From assembly GCA_963748095.1 (NCBI GenBank), contig CAVVIO010000015.1, forward strand, positions 15,402 through 79,401: a stretch of DNA of 64,000 nt, given 5' to 3'. Each line of letters opens with the position of its first letter. Positions within the stretch are counted from its first letter, which is position 1. Both the position numbers and the translations under genes were made by a program. The stretch is from CAVVIO01 sp963748095 (lineage in GTDB: Bacteria; Bacteroidota; Bacteroidia; Bacteroidales; UBA10428). Below the pieces are notes generated by a model. The model was given only the letters and a program-made list of their open reading frames with translations. It was not told where the DNA came from and did no database searches. Shown here in pieces: positions 53,474-63,121 of the stretch.

Positions 53474-55603
53474 TCAGTTCAATCCTTTCATTGTCAATTG
53501 AATTCTTTTTCTGGCTACATCCACTTCCAGTACTTTTACTTTTACATGCTGGTGTAAGTGTACAACATCGGCCGGGTTGCTGATAAAACGGTCGGCCAGT
53601 TGCGAAATGTGTACCAGTCCGTCCTGTTTCACACCGATATCCACAAAAGCGCCGAAATTGGTGATATTAGTGACAATACCCGGTAATTCCATTCCAACTT
53701 TCACGTCTTCAATTTTGAATATTCCGTCGGCAAATTCAAAAACTTTTATCTTGGTTCGTGGATCCCTGCCAGGTTTGGACAGTTCGTTTACAATATCCAA
53801 TAGTGTCGGCATTCCTGTATTACCACTCACATATTTTTTAATGTCGATAGCTTTACGTACCGCCTCATTTTTCATCAGTTCATCTACAGTAACTCCTCCA
53901 TCAATCGCCATCTTTTCAACAATATGGTAACTTTCCGGATGAACGGCACTATTGTCCAGCGGATTGAGGCAATCACGAATTTTTAAAAAACCGGCAGATT
54001 GCTCAAATGCTTTAGCTCCCATGCGGGGAACGGATTTTAATTCCTCCCTCGATTTGAAGGCGCCGTTTTCTTTGCGATAATCTACAATGTTCTGTGCCAA
54101 TTGTGGACCTAATCCTGAGATATAAGTCAGCAGGTGTTTACTGGCCGTGTTTAAATCGACACCAACAGCATTCACGCAACTTTCCACAACCTGGTCCAAA
54201 CCTTTTTTCAGTTCATTCTGGTCTACATCATGTTGGTACTGTCCGACTCCTATCGATTTGGGATCGATTTTTACAAGTTCCGCCAGGGGATCCATTAACC
54301 TGCGACCAATGGATACTGCCCCTCTTACAGTTACGTCGAACTGAGGAAACTCTTCGCGAGCTACTTTACTTGCTGAATAGATCGATGCTCCTGCTTCACT
54401 AACGACAAAAACCTGAAGTTCGCGATCGTATTTCAACCGCTTTATAAAACTTTCCGTTTCACGACTTGCGGTTCCGTTTCCGATCGCAATAGCTTCAATT
54501 TTAAATGCATTTACCAGGGAAGTGATTTTCTTGGCTGCTTGTTTCGTTTCATTTTGTGGGGCGTGTGGATAAATGGTCTCATTGTGTAGCAGGTTGCCTT
54601 GTGCATCGAGGCATACTAATTTACAACCTGTGCGGTAACCAGGGTCAAGGGCTAAAATGCGTTTTTCACCCAGGGGTGATCCCATCAAAAGCTGCCGAAG
54701 GTTTTCGGCAAAAACACGAATTGCTTCCTTATCTGCTTTTTCTTTAGAGCTGGCCCTGAATTCATTTTCGATAGAAGGCTCAAGTAAACGTTTATAACTG
54801 TCTTTTATAGCTATACGTACCTGTTCGGAAACATCGAAGTAACCGGTTAAGAAAAGGTTGTCAAGTATTTCAAGAGCATTTTCTTCATCGGGAGAAATTG
54901 TCATTTTCAGAAATCCTTCGTCTTCTCCACGGCGCATGGCCAGCAACCGGTGTGAAGCACATTTTTTAAGGGGTTCTGAAAATTCGAAGTAATCCTGGTA
55001 TTTAACTCCTTCTTCTTCTTTGCCTTTCACTAATTTCGTACTGACAATCGCTTTGTCTTCGAATAATTTACGGATAGAATTCCTGGCTCTTTTATTTTCA
55101 TTAACCCATTCCGCTACAATATCCCTGGCTCCCTGCAATGCTTCTTCACCTGAAGCTACATCGTCGTTTACAAATTCATCGGCTTTATCAAAGATATTCA
55201 GTTCTTTTTGTTTCATCAGAATAACAGCCAATGGTTCCAATCCTTTTTCTTTTGCAATCGACGCTCTGGTTTTTCGTTTTAGTTTATATGGCAGATAGAG
55301 GTCTTCCAGTTCATTTAGAGTGTCTGCCTTCATCAGTTTCTCTTTCAGTTCGGGAGTGAGCTTATCCTGCTCTTCGATTGATTTGAGAATACTTTCACGT
55401 CGTTTGTCGAGTTCAATAAGTTTGGACTGAAGGTCCCTGATATCGGTTATCTGAACCTCATCGAGGCTACCGGTGGCTTCCTTCCGGTAACGGCTGATAA
55501 AAGGTATGGTAGCCCCTTCACTTAAAAGTTTTAAGGTATTGGATACTTGTCCCGGATTAATCGATAATGCCCCGGATATTATTTCAATATGTTTATCTGT
55601 CAT
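53474..55603 (-). CDS. tex: Tex-family RNA-binding transcription accessory protein
   Basis: The 709-residue protein has the Tex N-terminal domain (about 1-190; FISRYRKEATGSLDEVQI), a YqgF/RNase-H-like core (about 320-450; LALDPGYRTGCKLVCLD, IAIGNGTASRETE), helix-hairpin-helix motifs (about 490-560; LNTASKHLLTYISGLGP, KSVPRMGAKAFEQSAGF) and a C-terminal S1 domain (from about 635; GIVTNITNFGAFVDIG, KQDGLVHISQL). It binds nucleic acid with RNA polymerase and influences expression of envelope and toxin genes in other bacteria. Shortish for Tex but complete. Confidence 0.97.
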   Translation of the reverse strand: MTDKHIEIISGALSINPGQVSNTLKLLSEGATIPFISRYRKEATGSLDEVQITDIRDLQSKLIELDKRRESILKSIEEQDKLTPELKEKLMKADTLNELEDLYLPYKLKRKTRASIAKEKGLEPLAVILMKQKELNIFDKADEFVNDDVASGEEALQGARDIVAEWVNENKRARNSIRKLFEDKAIVSTKLVKGKEEEGVKYQDYFEFSEPLKKCASHRLLAMRRGEDEGFLKMTISPDEENALEILDNLFLTGYFDVSEQVRIAIKDSYKRLLEPSIENEFRASSKEKADKEAIRVFAENLRQLLMGSPLGEKRILALDPGYRTGCKLVCLDAQGNLLHNETIYPHAPQNETKQAAKKITSLVNAFKIEAIAIGNGTASRETESFIKRLKYDRELQVFVVSEAGASIYSASKVAREEFPQFDVTVRGAVSIGRRLMDPLAELVKIDPKSIGVGQYQHDVDQNELKKGLDQVVESCVNAVGVDLNTASKHLLTYISGLGPQLAQNIVDYRKENGAFKSREELKSVPRMGAKAFEQSAGFLKIRDCLNPLDNSAVHPESYHIVEKMAIDGGVTVDELMKNEAVRKAIDIKKYVSGNTGMPTLLDIVNELSKPGRDPRTKIKVFEFADGIFKIEDVKVGMELPGIVTNITNFGAFVDIGVKQDGLVHISQLADRFISNPADVVHLHQHVKVKVLEVDVARKRIQLTMKGLN

Positions 55604-55933
55604 CTGTATTCATTTTTCAGCTTAAGGAGTGTAAAAGTATCTAAAATATAATAATTTCACTTTTTTCACCGGTTATTGTTTTTCAACAAATATAAATACC
55701 GTAAACTGAAGGTTATTTTCGGAATTTAAACAAGTGGGAGATGTATATTTTGGCGGTTACAACTGATTTTTATAGAATAGTAAAAGGGTGAGATTCCAGT
55801 AAGATTCATATACGAGGTTTGAATATTTTACTACTGATCAATGTGATCTGATTTTCCAAAAAAGGATTATCTTTACAAGGCAAAACTTCCAGGAAAGAAA
55901 GCACGAATTAGCAACCAATAATAAGTATGAATT
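55604..55933. other. Intergenic region, no gene seen
   Basis: This 330-bp AT-rich stretch between the divergent tex and hemerythrin-like genes has no credible reading frame and no strong hairpin. It should contain both promoters, which I could not place. Confidence 0.4.
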
Positions 55934-56350
55934 ATGCCGGATCTGATTAAAGAATTGAAGCAGGAACATGAATCGTGTGCCAGAATATTGAACAGGTTGC
56001 ATGTGATAGGATTAAAGACGAAAGAAGGGCAGGATTTGCTGGCTCAGGCAAAAAAGCAATTTCTTGTTCATCTTAAAAAGGAGGATGATTTACTTTATCC
56101 GGTTCTGTTAAATTCAGCTAATAACAACTCTAATCTTTTAAGGTCGCTTGAAGGATTTTCACAAAACCTTGAAGGAATAACCAGCTATGTGGAACATTTT
56201 TTTGAGAAATATTCAAAGGGTGGCGAAGGAGAGGAATTTGACAGGGATTTCGGGAAACTGTTCACAATGCTTAGCACCCGTATCCGTCGCGAAGAATTAA
56301 TTCTTTTTAATAAGTATCTTGAAATAGTGAGCCGCAAGAAAGTGGTTTAA
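55934..56350 (+). CDS. Hemerythrin-like (HHE) domain protein with an incomplete ligand set
   Basis: The 138-residue four-helix protein fits the HHE cation-binding family: H12 in KQEHES, H46 with E50 in VHLKKEDDLLYP, H88 in YVEHFFEKY and E120 in RREELILF. The last helix normally reads HxxxEE; here the histidine position is R116, so one iron ligand appears lost or replaced. The length is typical of stand-alone HHE proteins used in iron storage, oxygen or nitric-oxide responses. No regulatory or redox gene is adjacent. Confidence 0.8.
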   Translation: MPDLIKELKQEHESCARILNRLHVIGLKTKEGQDLLAQAKKQFLVHLKKEDDLLYPVLLNSANNNSNLLRSLEGFSQNLEGITSYVEHFFEKYSKGGEGEEFDRDFGKLFTMLSTRIRREELILFNKYLEIVSRKKVV

Positions 56351-56711
56351 CTAACTTCCTGCTATTTTCAAGTTAATTGATGAACCTTTAGTTTTCGGCA
56401 ATTATTACCGGAAACGGGTACAACTTACCATAGATTCTGGTATTATAATTAATTGTCCGATGCTATACCGGATCATTTTTCATCTGTTATTCATGGCGAT
56501 TCAGCAATAACAATCTGATTAAAGTTTACATAATCCCGGATTATGTAATATTTAACCTGTCAATGGATTCCGTTGTACATTTCTCCCTAACTTCATATTC
56601 CGTGAAGAAATCTTACCTTTTCTTAACATGACAATTATCATCCCGATTATTGAAAAGATTTTTTTATTTTTAAATTCATTAAAATAGTAATCAAAGGAAA
56701 AGACTGTACTT
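56351..56711. other. Intergenic region, no gene seen; one perfect palindrome
   Basis: This 361-bp stretch before the M3 peptidase gene holds a perfect 10-bp inverted repeat with a 3-nt centre at 56526-56548 (TTACATAATC / GATTATGTAA). It has no T-run, sits about 160 bp before the start codon and is better explained as a protein-binding site than as a terminator. No other feature is evident. Confidence 0.5.
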
Positions 56712-58634
56712 ATGAAAAAAAGATTGGATTTAGGGATCGTTAAAAGCCTGAAGACATTGAAGAATATTGCATTACCTGTGATACTTCTGATTATTGCTTT
56801 TGAATTTAATGCAAAAGCTCAAAATCATGAGCGGGCGGAAATACCTGACCAGTACAAATGGAATCTGAAGGATCTGTATGCTTCGGATGCTGACTGGCAA
56901 AAAGCTAAAAATGAAATAGCCGGTGAGTTTGATCAGATACTTCAGTATAAGGGGAAACTTTCGGAATCTTCAGCTGAATTGTTATCCTGCATGGATTTCC
57001 AGACAAAAATATCAAAAGTAATGTCGCGGTTATACAGCTATGCTTCCCTGAAGTCGGATGAAGATACCAGAATTTCTGAGAATGTAGCCATGGAACAGGA
57101 ACTGCAGCAATTATTTACAGGTTTCTCTGCCAAGGCTTCTTTTATTGAACCCGAAATTGTTAGTATGGACAGTTCCACTGTTGAAAAATTTATAAAAGAA
57201 CAACCCGGATTACAGCCATACGGGATGTACCTTCGGAATTTACTGAGGAGAAAAGCACATACATTGTCAGAAAACGGGGAAAAAATTCTGGCACAGGCTT
57301 CGCTTATGTCAAGCAGTCCTTCATCAATTTACCGGACGTTCAGTAATGCAGAAATGCCTTATCCTACTATTACTCTCAGTGATGGCAGTGAGGCATATCT
57401 CGATAAATCGGGGTATAGTAAATACCGTGCGCTACCAAACCGTGCCGACAGGGAACTTGTATTTAACAGTTTTTGGAAAGCTTATGGAAAATTTGAGGGA
57501 ACTTATGGAGAAGATCTTTACGCGAACGTAAAAACCCATATGTTTTATGCACGTACCAGAAAGTACCCGTCTTGCCTGGCCAGTGCATTGGATTATAATA
57601 ATATTCCCACTGAAGTTTACACCAACCTTATTGATAATGTGAATAAAAACCTGGGTACATTTCAGCGTTACCTGAAGCTGAAAAAAAGAATGCTTGGCGT
57701 TGACACGTTAAAGTATTCTGATGTTTATGCCCCGGTTGTGAAAGATGTAGACCTTCATTATACCTATGAGCAGGCTCAGCAACTTATACTCGATGCATTA
57801 CAGCCACTTGGAGATGAATATTTGAATGTGATAAAAAAGGCTTTTAATAACAGATGGATCGACGTATTTCCCAGTCCGGGGAAAAGATCGGGAGCTTATT
57901 CAAATGGTGGGGTTTACGATGTTCATCCGTATATTCTTACAAATTTCAACGGACAATATGAAGATGTGAGTACCCTGGCACATGAGCTTGGACATACGAT
58001 GCAAAGTTACTTTTCAAATAAAAACCAGCCCTATCCCTTAGCCGACTATTCGATATTTGTTGCAGAGGTAGCCTCTACTTTTAATGAAGCTTTACTTATT
58101 CATAAAATGTTAAACAATATTAAGGATGATAATGTAAAATTATCTTTACTGATGAATTACCTCGACAATTTTAAAGGCACTTTTTTCAGACAGGCTGAAT
58201 TTGCTGAATTTGAATTGCGTATGCATCAGATGGCTGAAGCAGGAACTCCGCTTACCGGTAAAGTACTTACTAAACTTTATGGTGACATTCAGCGGAAATA
58301 TTACGGTCAGGATAAAGGCATTTGCTATATAAACGACAAGTACAATATGGAATGGGCATTTATTCCACATTTTTATTATAATTTCTATGTTTATCAGTAT
58401 GCAACTTCCTTTACGGCTTCCACAGCCCTGGCTGAAAAAGTACTTAATCATGAAAAGGGAGCCACAGAAAAGTACATGGAGTTTCTCTCGGCCGGAGGAT
58501 CGGATTATCCCATTAGTGAACTTAAAAAAGCCGGTGTGGATATGACAACGAGCGATCCTTTCAATAAAACCATGGAAGCTATGAATAAAATCATGGATGA
58601 GATAGAAACGATACTCGACAAACAGAAGAAGTAA
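56712..58634 (+). CDS. Exported M3-family oligoendopeptidase F-like peptidase
   Basis: The 640-residue protein has a signal peptide or N-terminal anchor (about residues 16-36, ALPVILLIIAFEFNAKA) and an M3 peptidase body. The zinc motif is TLAHELGHTMQ (H424, E425, H428), with the third ligand likely in VAEVASTFNEAL. Additional family landmarks are DQYKWNLKDLYAS near the N terminus and GAYSNGGVYDVHPYIL before the active site. Ordinary PepF is cytosolic; the leader here places this enzyme in the periplasm or envelope, where it would digest oligopeptides. Length is normal for PepF plus a leader. Confidence 0.93.
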   Translation: MKKRLDLGIVKSLKTLKNIALPVILLIIAFEFNAKAQNHERAEIPDQYKWNLKDLYASDADWQKAKNEIAGEFDQILQYKGKLSESSAELLSCMDFQTKISKVMSRLYSYASLKSDEDTRISENVAMEQELQQLFTGFSAKASFIEPEIVSMDSSTVEKFIKEQPGLQPYGMYLRNLLRRKAHTLSENGEKILAQASLMSSSPSSIYRTFSNAEMPYPTITLSDGSEAYLDKSGYSKYRALPNRADRELVFNSFWKAYGKFEGTYGEDLYANVKTHMFYARTRKYPSCLASALDYNNIPTEVYTNLIDNVNKNLGTFQRYLKLKKRMLGVDTLKYSDVYAPVVKDVDLHYTYEQAQQLILDALQPLGDEYLNVIKKAFNNRWIDVFPSPGKRSGAYSNGGVYDVHPYILTNFNGQYEDVSTLAHELGHTMQSYFSNKNQPYPLADYSIFVAEVASTFNEALLIHKMLNNIKDDNVKLSLLMNYLDNFKGTFFRQAEFAEFELRMHQMAEAGTPLTGKVLTKLYGDIQRKYYGQDKGICYINDKYNMEWAFIPHFYYNFYVYQYATSFTASTALAEKVLNHEKGATEKYMEFLSAGGSDYPISELKKAGVDMTTSDPFNKTMEAMNKIMDEIETILDKQKK

Positions 58635-58664
58635 AATAATTCCTAACACCTATGATTGTTGAAC

Positions 58665-58695
58665 ACTCCCCTTTTCTTATTCAGGAAAGGGGAGT
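58665..58695. terminator. Terminator between the M3 peptidase gene and rlmI
   Basis: A 10- to 11-bp GC-containing stem (ACTCCCCTTTTC / GGAAAGGGGAGT, one mismatch or bulge) lies between two convergent genes, with short T-rich flanks. Confidence 0.75.
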
Positions 58696-58745
58696 TGTTA
58701 ATTTAAAACCTGAAAGGGTAATTTTTTTAGATAATCAGGATAGTA

Positions 58746-59933
58746 TTATTCCACATAAACAACAAGGCCTTTGAGATATTCTCCCTCAGGGTGATAAATA
58801 TCAACCGGGTGATCAGCCGGCTGGGTTAGTTGATGAAGTATACTTACCTTCCTTCCGGTGTTGGCTGCTGCAGTAAAGACAGATCTTCTGAAATTTTCTT
58901 TTGATACTACCTGTGAACAGGAAAAGGTGAAAAGGACACCTCCTGCTTTTATTTGTGCAATGGCAGCTGCGTTTAGTCTTTTATAGGCCTGTAAGGCGTT
59001 TTGCAGTACGTTTTGATGTTTGGCAAAAGCAGGAGGATCGAGAACAATCAGGTCATATTTGGTTGTAAGATCTTTTAGGTATGTGAAGGCATCGGAAGTA
59101 AAAGATTCGTGTCTGGTATCGTTAAAGTTAAGGGCAATATTCTTATTTGTAAGTTGAATGGCTTTCTCCGAACTGTCTACAGAATGCACCAGTTGGGCCC
59201 CGCCACGAAGAGCATATACCGAGAATCCGCCGGTATAACAAAACATATTCAGAACGTTTTTATCTTTCGAATACCTCTCCAATAATTTCCTGTTTTCGCG
59301 CTGATCGATAAAAAAACCCGTCTTTTGTCCTTCCTGCCAATCAACACTGAACCTGTTACCGTATTCAGAAACATTGTCAGAGTTTTGAGAGCCGGTCAGG
59401 TATTCATTTTTCGGAACAATTCCTGATTTATAGGGGATGGTAGTTTCGCTTTTATCATATATGGCTTTTAATTCATTTCCGTATATCTCTTTAATTATTT
59501 CAGCCAATTCGTTACGTATGAGGTACATGCCAATGGAATGAATCTGAAATACGGCAGTCCCGTTATAGAAGTCTATAATAAGGCCGGGAAACCCGTCTCC
59601 CTCACCATTAACCAGCCGATAAACATTGGTTTCCGGATTGTCAGTAAGGTTTAAAAGTGTTCTTAAACCATAAGCAGATAATAGTTTGCTTTTCCAGAAT
59701 TCGTGATCAGGTACAACCTGATGAAATGAAAATATTCTTATGGCAATGGACCCAACCTGGTAATGCCCGGTTGCAAGGTATTCACCAGTATTTGAAAACA
59801 CCTCCACTACATCTCCTTCATCCGGTGATCCTGTAATTTTTTTTATGGCCCCCGAAAATATCCATGGGTGGTACCTTTTCACAGAAGTTTCCCTACCTGG
59901 TTTTAATATAACGCTGATTTTTATATTATTCAT
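58746..59933 (-). CDS. rlmI: Class I SAM-dependent 23S rRNA methyltransferase (RlmI-like)
   Basis: The 395-residue protein has an N-terminal PUA-like domain (about 1-80, HPWIFSGAIKKITG) and a Rossmann methyltransferase (about 190-390) with VLNMFCYTGGFSVYAL (SAM-binding), DSSEKAIQLTNKN and DLIVLDPPAFAKHQN. RlmI in E. coli methylates C1962 of 23S rRNA. Assignment of the exact base here is by homology. The start overlaps the end of the exonuclease gene by 8 nt. Confidence 0.92.
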   Translation of the reverse strand: MNNIKISVILKPGRETSVKRYHPWIFSGAIKKITGSPDEGDVVEVFSNTGEYLATGHYQVGSIAIRIFSFHQVVPDHEFWKSKLLSAYGLRTLLNLTDNPETNVYRLVNGEGDGFPGLIIDFYNGTAVFQIHSIGMYLIRNELAEIIKEIYGNELKAIYDKSETTIPYKSGIVPKNEYLTGSQNSDNVSEYGNRFSVDWQEGQKTGFFIDQRENRKLLERYSKDKNVLNMFCYTGGFSVYALRGGAQLVHSVDSSEKAIQLTNKNIALNFNDTRHESFTSDAFTYLKDLTTKYDLIVLDPPAFAKHQNVLQNALQAYKRLNAAAIAQIKAGGVLFTFSCSQVVSKENFRRSVFTAAANTGRKVSILHQLTQPADHPVDIYHPEGEYLKGLVVYVE

Positions 59934-60528
59934 TCCCGTGAAAAGAGCCGTTTAACTTTTTAAAAATTTCATAACATACCCAGGCATCAGTGGCCGCGTA
60001 CTCCATTTGTTGAGGTGAGAGATCTTCCAGTTCCCAGTTGGAAGTTTGCTGACCTTTGGAAATTCTGAAATTTAAGATATTTGCAACAAGTTTTTTAAGT
60101 CCGTTATCTTCAATTCCGAAATCTTTTACATATTGTTGCAGGTCGATAAATCCTTCAGGTTTGAATTCTCTCAGTTTTCGAAGTGTCCGCAGATCGTCTT
60201 TTAGCGCCACCCCTATTTTCATAATATTTTTTGATGCCAGTAACTTTGCCAGACTTTCAGGAAGTCCGATCCTGTTCAACCTGAAAAGGTAGGCATCGGT
60301 ATTGGTAGACAGTTGCAACAAAGCTACCTGGTTTGTTTTTCCTTTTCGGAAAGTAGGCCGTGTTTCGGTGTCAAAACCTAATACCAGTTCTTTATTAAGT
60401 CTGTTTATAATTTTATCGAAATTTGTTTCCGAATCGACCAGATGTATTGTACCCTCAAAGAGTTTTAATGGCAGCTGATAGATTTGTTCTCTTGAAATTT
60501 TTGTTTCAAAGTTGAAATTATTCTCCAT
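59926..60528 (-). CDS. RNase D-like 3'-5' exonuclease
   Basis: The 200-residue protein is a DEDDy exonuclease: LVLGFDTETRP (Asp-Glu pair of motif I), IGVALKDDLRTLRKL (motif II Asp) and MEYAATDAWVCYEIF (motif III Y..D). It matches the compact 3'-5' exonuclease group widespread in Bacteroidota, without HRDC domains. RNA is the likely substrate given the rRNA-methyltransferase neighbour, though DNA is not excluded. It overlaps DUF5063 by 11 nt upstream and rlmI by 8 nt downstream. Confidence 0.92.
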   Translation of the reverse strand: MENNFNFETKISREQIYQLPLKLFEGTIHLVDSETNFDKIINRLNKELVLGFDTETRPTFRKGKTNQVALLQLSTNTDAYLFRLNRIGLPESLAKLLASKNIMKIGVALKDDLRTLRKLREFKPEGFIDLQQYVKDFGIEDNGLKKLVANILNFRISKGQQTSNWELEDLSPQQMEYAATDAWVCYEIFKKLNGSFHGNE

Positions 60529-61153
60529 TGCGAAAATCTTCTTGACGGCGGCTTATGAACCACGAACTTGTGTCAATATCATTGAAATCTGTATCGTTAT
60601 CATTATTCTCATGTTCCTGTACAGGCTCTTCCAGGTTGTGATTTCCATACCTGAGGTTATGTAACGCCCGCATTGCATTTGTAAGTTTCTGTCCCCAGTA
60701 CTCTTCGAAATTTTGCTGACATTCCCAAAGTGCATCATTCATTACTTCATTGGTGCTAATCCTGTACAGTAATAAAAAATCTTTCAGATCCTGGAATATG
60801 TCCGAAAAATCTTCTGCCAGGCTTGCGCTTACCGGTTCTTCACTTTCCTGCATTATCGGGTCAAAAACTTCCTGATAAGCATCATACTGGCCCAGTTTTT
60901 TTCTTAATGTATCAAATATCTGATTGTATTCATATTCATCGACAAATTTTTCATTGGCATCTTCGAAAGCTGATTCAATATGCGGTAGCATGACAGCTTT
61001 CTGGTATAACAGGGGAAGGATTTTATGTGCTTTGTCGATGAAATCTTTCAGACTGAAATCCTCCACATTTTCAAAAAAAATGCAATATTCGTTGGCAACA
61101 GCTACAAATTCCAGCACTTTTGGGGAATATACTATATTTTCGGGATCATCCAT
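60518..61153 (-). CDS. DUF5063 protein of unknown function
   Basis: The 211-residue protein is acidic and helical, with the DUF5063 landmarks VLEFVAVANEYCIFFENVED, ILPLLYQKAVMLP and LKDFLLLYRISTNEVMNDAL, and a low-complexity Asn/Asp tail. No enzyme motif or membrane segment is seen. Its stop overlaps the exonuclease start by 11 nt, so the two are translationally coupled and probably work together. Function unknown. Confidence 0.85.
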   Translation of the reverse strand: MDDPENIVYSPKVLEFVAVANEYCIFFENVEDFSLKDFIDKAHKILPLLYQKAVMLPHIESAFEDANEKFVDEYEYNQIFDTLRKKLGQYDAYQEVFDPIMQESEEPVSASLAEDFSDIFQDLKDFLLLYRISTNEVMNDALWECQQNFEEYWGQKLTNAMRALHNLRYGNHNLEEPVQEHENNDNDTDFNDIDTSSWFISRRQEDFRNGE

Positions 61154-61216
61154 TGAACCAGTGTGTTTTGTAAGGCAAAATTAACAGGTTTTTTTGAGAA
61201 AGCCGGAATTAAACTG

Positions 61217-63121
61217 TTAATTGTTCCAAATTAATTTATCACCTTTTGAATAAATTAATTTGTGATTATCAACCAGCCAGTTTATTACCTCCAGTACCCT
61301 TTTATTTTTGAAAGGTAACATTTCCACTAAATATTTAGTTGTTCTGGGCTCCAGGTCAACTGTAGCTTTTATCTCATCGCTGATCATGTTAAATTCCTGC
61401 TGGTTGATTTCCTTTTCTTTTCTGAGACGGCAAACGTCGCAGGTACCACAGGGCTGAGAGGTTGTTTCACCAAAGTATTCTATTAATTGCTGACTTCTGC
61501 ATTTTTCCTTTCCGGAAGCATATTCTAGTACTGCTTTTAATCGTTCGGTGAATCTTTCCTTGCGTGTTTGATAATTTTCTCTTGAAATTACAAGGGATTT
61601 GTCGTCGAGCCTTTCTTCCGTATAAACAATCAATGGGGATTTTTTTTGAGGTATGTAGCGAATTACACCAAGACTGTTTAGCCTGTTAAGATAATTATAA
61701 ACGACTTCGATAGTAACGCCTGCCTTTTTGGCCAGCGACAATTCATCAACAGCAACATAATCGCTGAAAATGCCTGAATAACTTCGGAGGATAAGTTTAA
61801 TGAATGCATCGAAGCCGGCATTCGCGACCTGAAATTTGTACAGGTCCTCCCTGTTGAGCGTAAAAAATACCCGTGAAGGATTATTGAGTTCGTCGGTGTG
61901 TACCAGGTAGCCTTCCGATTCCAGTATTTTCAGACTATTGAATGTGGTCAGCAGACTAAGCTTGTAATTCGAAGCGAAATCGGCAAGATTAAAATCGAAA
62001 GACATATTTTTTCCACCCCCGTATGGAATTTTCAGATAGTTTCCCAAAGCCTGATAAATACTTTTAATACTTTTAATTTCAGGAAAACTATGGGCAATAC
62101 GCTGGCCGGCAATAGAATTATCAGAGTTATTATATAACAATACTGCCCATGCTTCCTTTTCATCACGGCCTGCTCTTCCGGCTTCCTGGAAATAAGCCTC
62201 CAGCGAATCGGGAAGATCAACATGCAATACAAAACGCACATCTCCTTTGTCAATACCCATGCCGAAGGCGTTAGTAGCTACAATTATCCGTGTTTGCCCG
62301 CTTGTCCATTTTAGCTGCTTTTCATCCCTGACTTCGTGCTTAAGACCTGCATGGTAATAATCTGCAGAAACCTTGTTCTGTCGCAATAGTAAAGCTATTT
62401 CCTTTGTCTTTTTCCTGCTTCGGACGTAGATAATTCCGCTACCCGGAATTTTTTTACTGATCTTCAGCATATCCACCATTTTATTTTCCGTCTCTTTAAC
62501 GATATAATTCAGGTTCTTTCGTTCAAAGCTTTTTCTTAATGCATTCTTTTCACCAAATTTCAATTTATCCTGAATGTCTTCTACAACCTGGGGTGTAGCC
62601 GTGGCCGTAAGTGCCAGTACCGGAATTTTAGGCAGGAATTCCCTGATTTCGGCAATTCTCAGGTAGGAAGGCCTGAAATCGTATCCCCATTGAGAGATGC
62701 AATGTGCCTCGTCAACAGTTATAAGATTTACAGGCATGTTTTGTAACCTGGCCCTGAAAATTTCTGTGCCGATCCTTTCAGGAGAAATATATAAAAACTT
62801 ATAATTTCCGTAAATAGCATTGTTCAGGGTCACGTTTATTTCATCACGGCTCATTCCGGAATATACTGCAAGAGCCTTAATATTCAGACGTCGTAAATTT
62901 TCAACCTGATCCTTCATAAGTGCAATGAGTGGTGTTATCACCAGGCATATTCCTTCCATCGCCAGGGCAGGTACCTGGAAAGTAAGCGATTTCCCACCAC
63001 CGGTCGGCATCAGCCCTAATGTATCCTTTCCATCGGCTACAGAATTAATAATATCAAGCTGAAGAGGCCTGAAGGAACTATAACCCCAATATTTTTTTAA
63101 TATCTGGTGATATATATCCAT
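61217..63121 (-). CDS. recQ: RecQ-family DNA helicase lacking an HRDC domain
   Basis: The 634-residue protein has RecQ helicase motifs: MPTGGGKSLTFQVPA (Walker A, K45), TVDEAHCISQWGYDFRPSY (DEAH box), ALTATATP, IVATNAFGMGIDKGDVR and QEAGRAGRDEKEAW, then the RQC zinc cysteines in QPCGTCDVCR and a winged-helix end. The C terminus stops without a recognisable HRDC domain, as in shorter Bacteroidota RecQ proteins. It unwinds DNA in recombination repair. It is the first gene of a leftward group recQ, DUF5063, exonuclease, rlmI (63 bp to the next). Confidence 0.95.
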   Translation of the reverse strand: MDIYHQILKKYWGYSSFRPLQLDIINSVADGKDTLGLMPTGGGKSLTFQVPALAMEGICLVITPLIALMKDQVENLRRLNIKALAVYSGMSRDEINVTLNNAIYGNYKFLYISPERIGTEIFRARLQNMPVNLITVDEAHCISQWGYDFRPSYLRIAEIREFLPKIPVLALTATATPQVVEDIQDKLKFGEKNALRKSFERKNLNYIVKETENKMVDMLKISKKIPGSGIIYVRSRKKTKEIALLLRQNKVSADYYHAGLKHEVRDEKQLKWTSGQTRIIVATNAFGMGIDKGDVRFVLHVDLPDSLEAYFQEAGRAGRDEKEAWAVLLYNNSDNSIAGQRIAHSFPEIKSIKSIYQALGNYLKIPYGGGKNMSFDFNLADFASNYKLSLLTTFNSLKILESEGYLVHTDELNNPSRVFFTLNREDLYKFQVANAGFDAFIKLILRSYSGIFSDYVAVDELSLAKKAGVTIEVVYNYLNRLNSLGVIRYIPQKKSPLIVYTEERLDDKSLVISRENYQTRKERFTERLKAVLEYASGKEKCRSQQLIEYFGETTSQPCGTCDVCRLRKEKEINQQEFNMISDEIKATVDLEPRTTKYLVEMLPFKNKRVLEVINWLVDNHKLIYSKGDKLIWNN

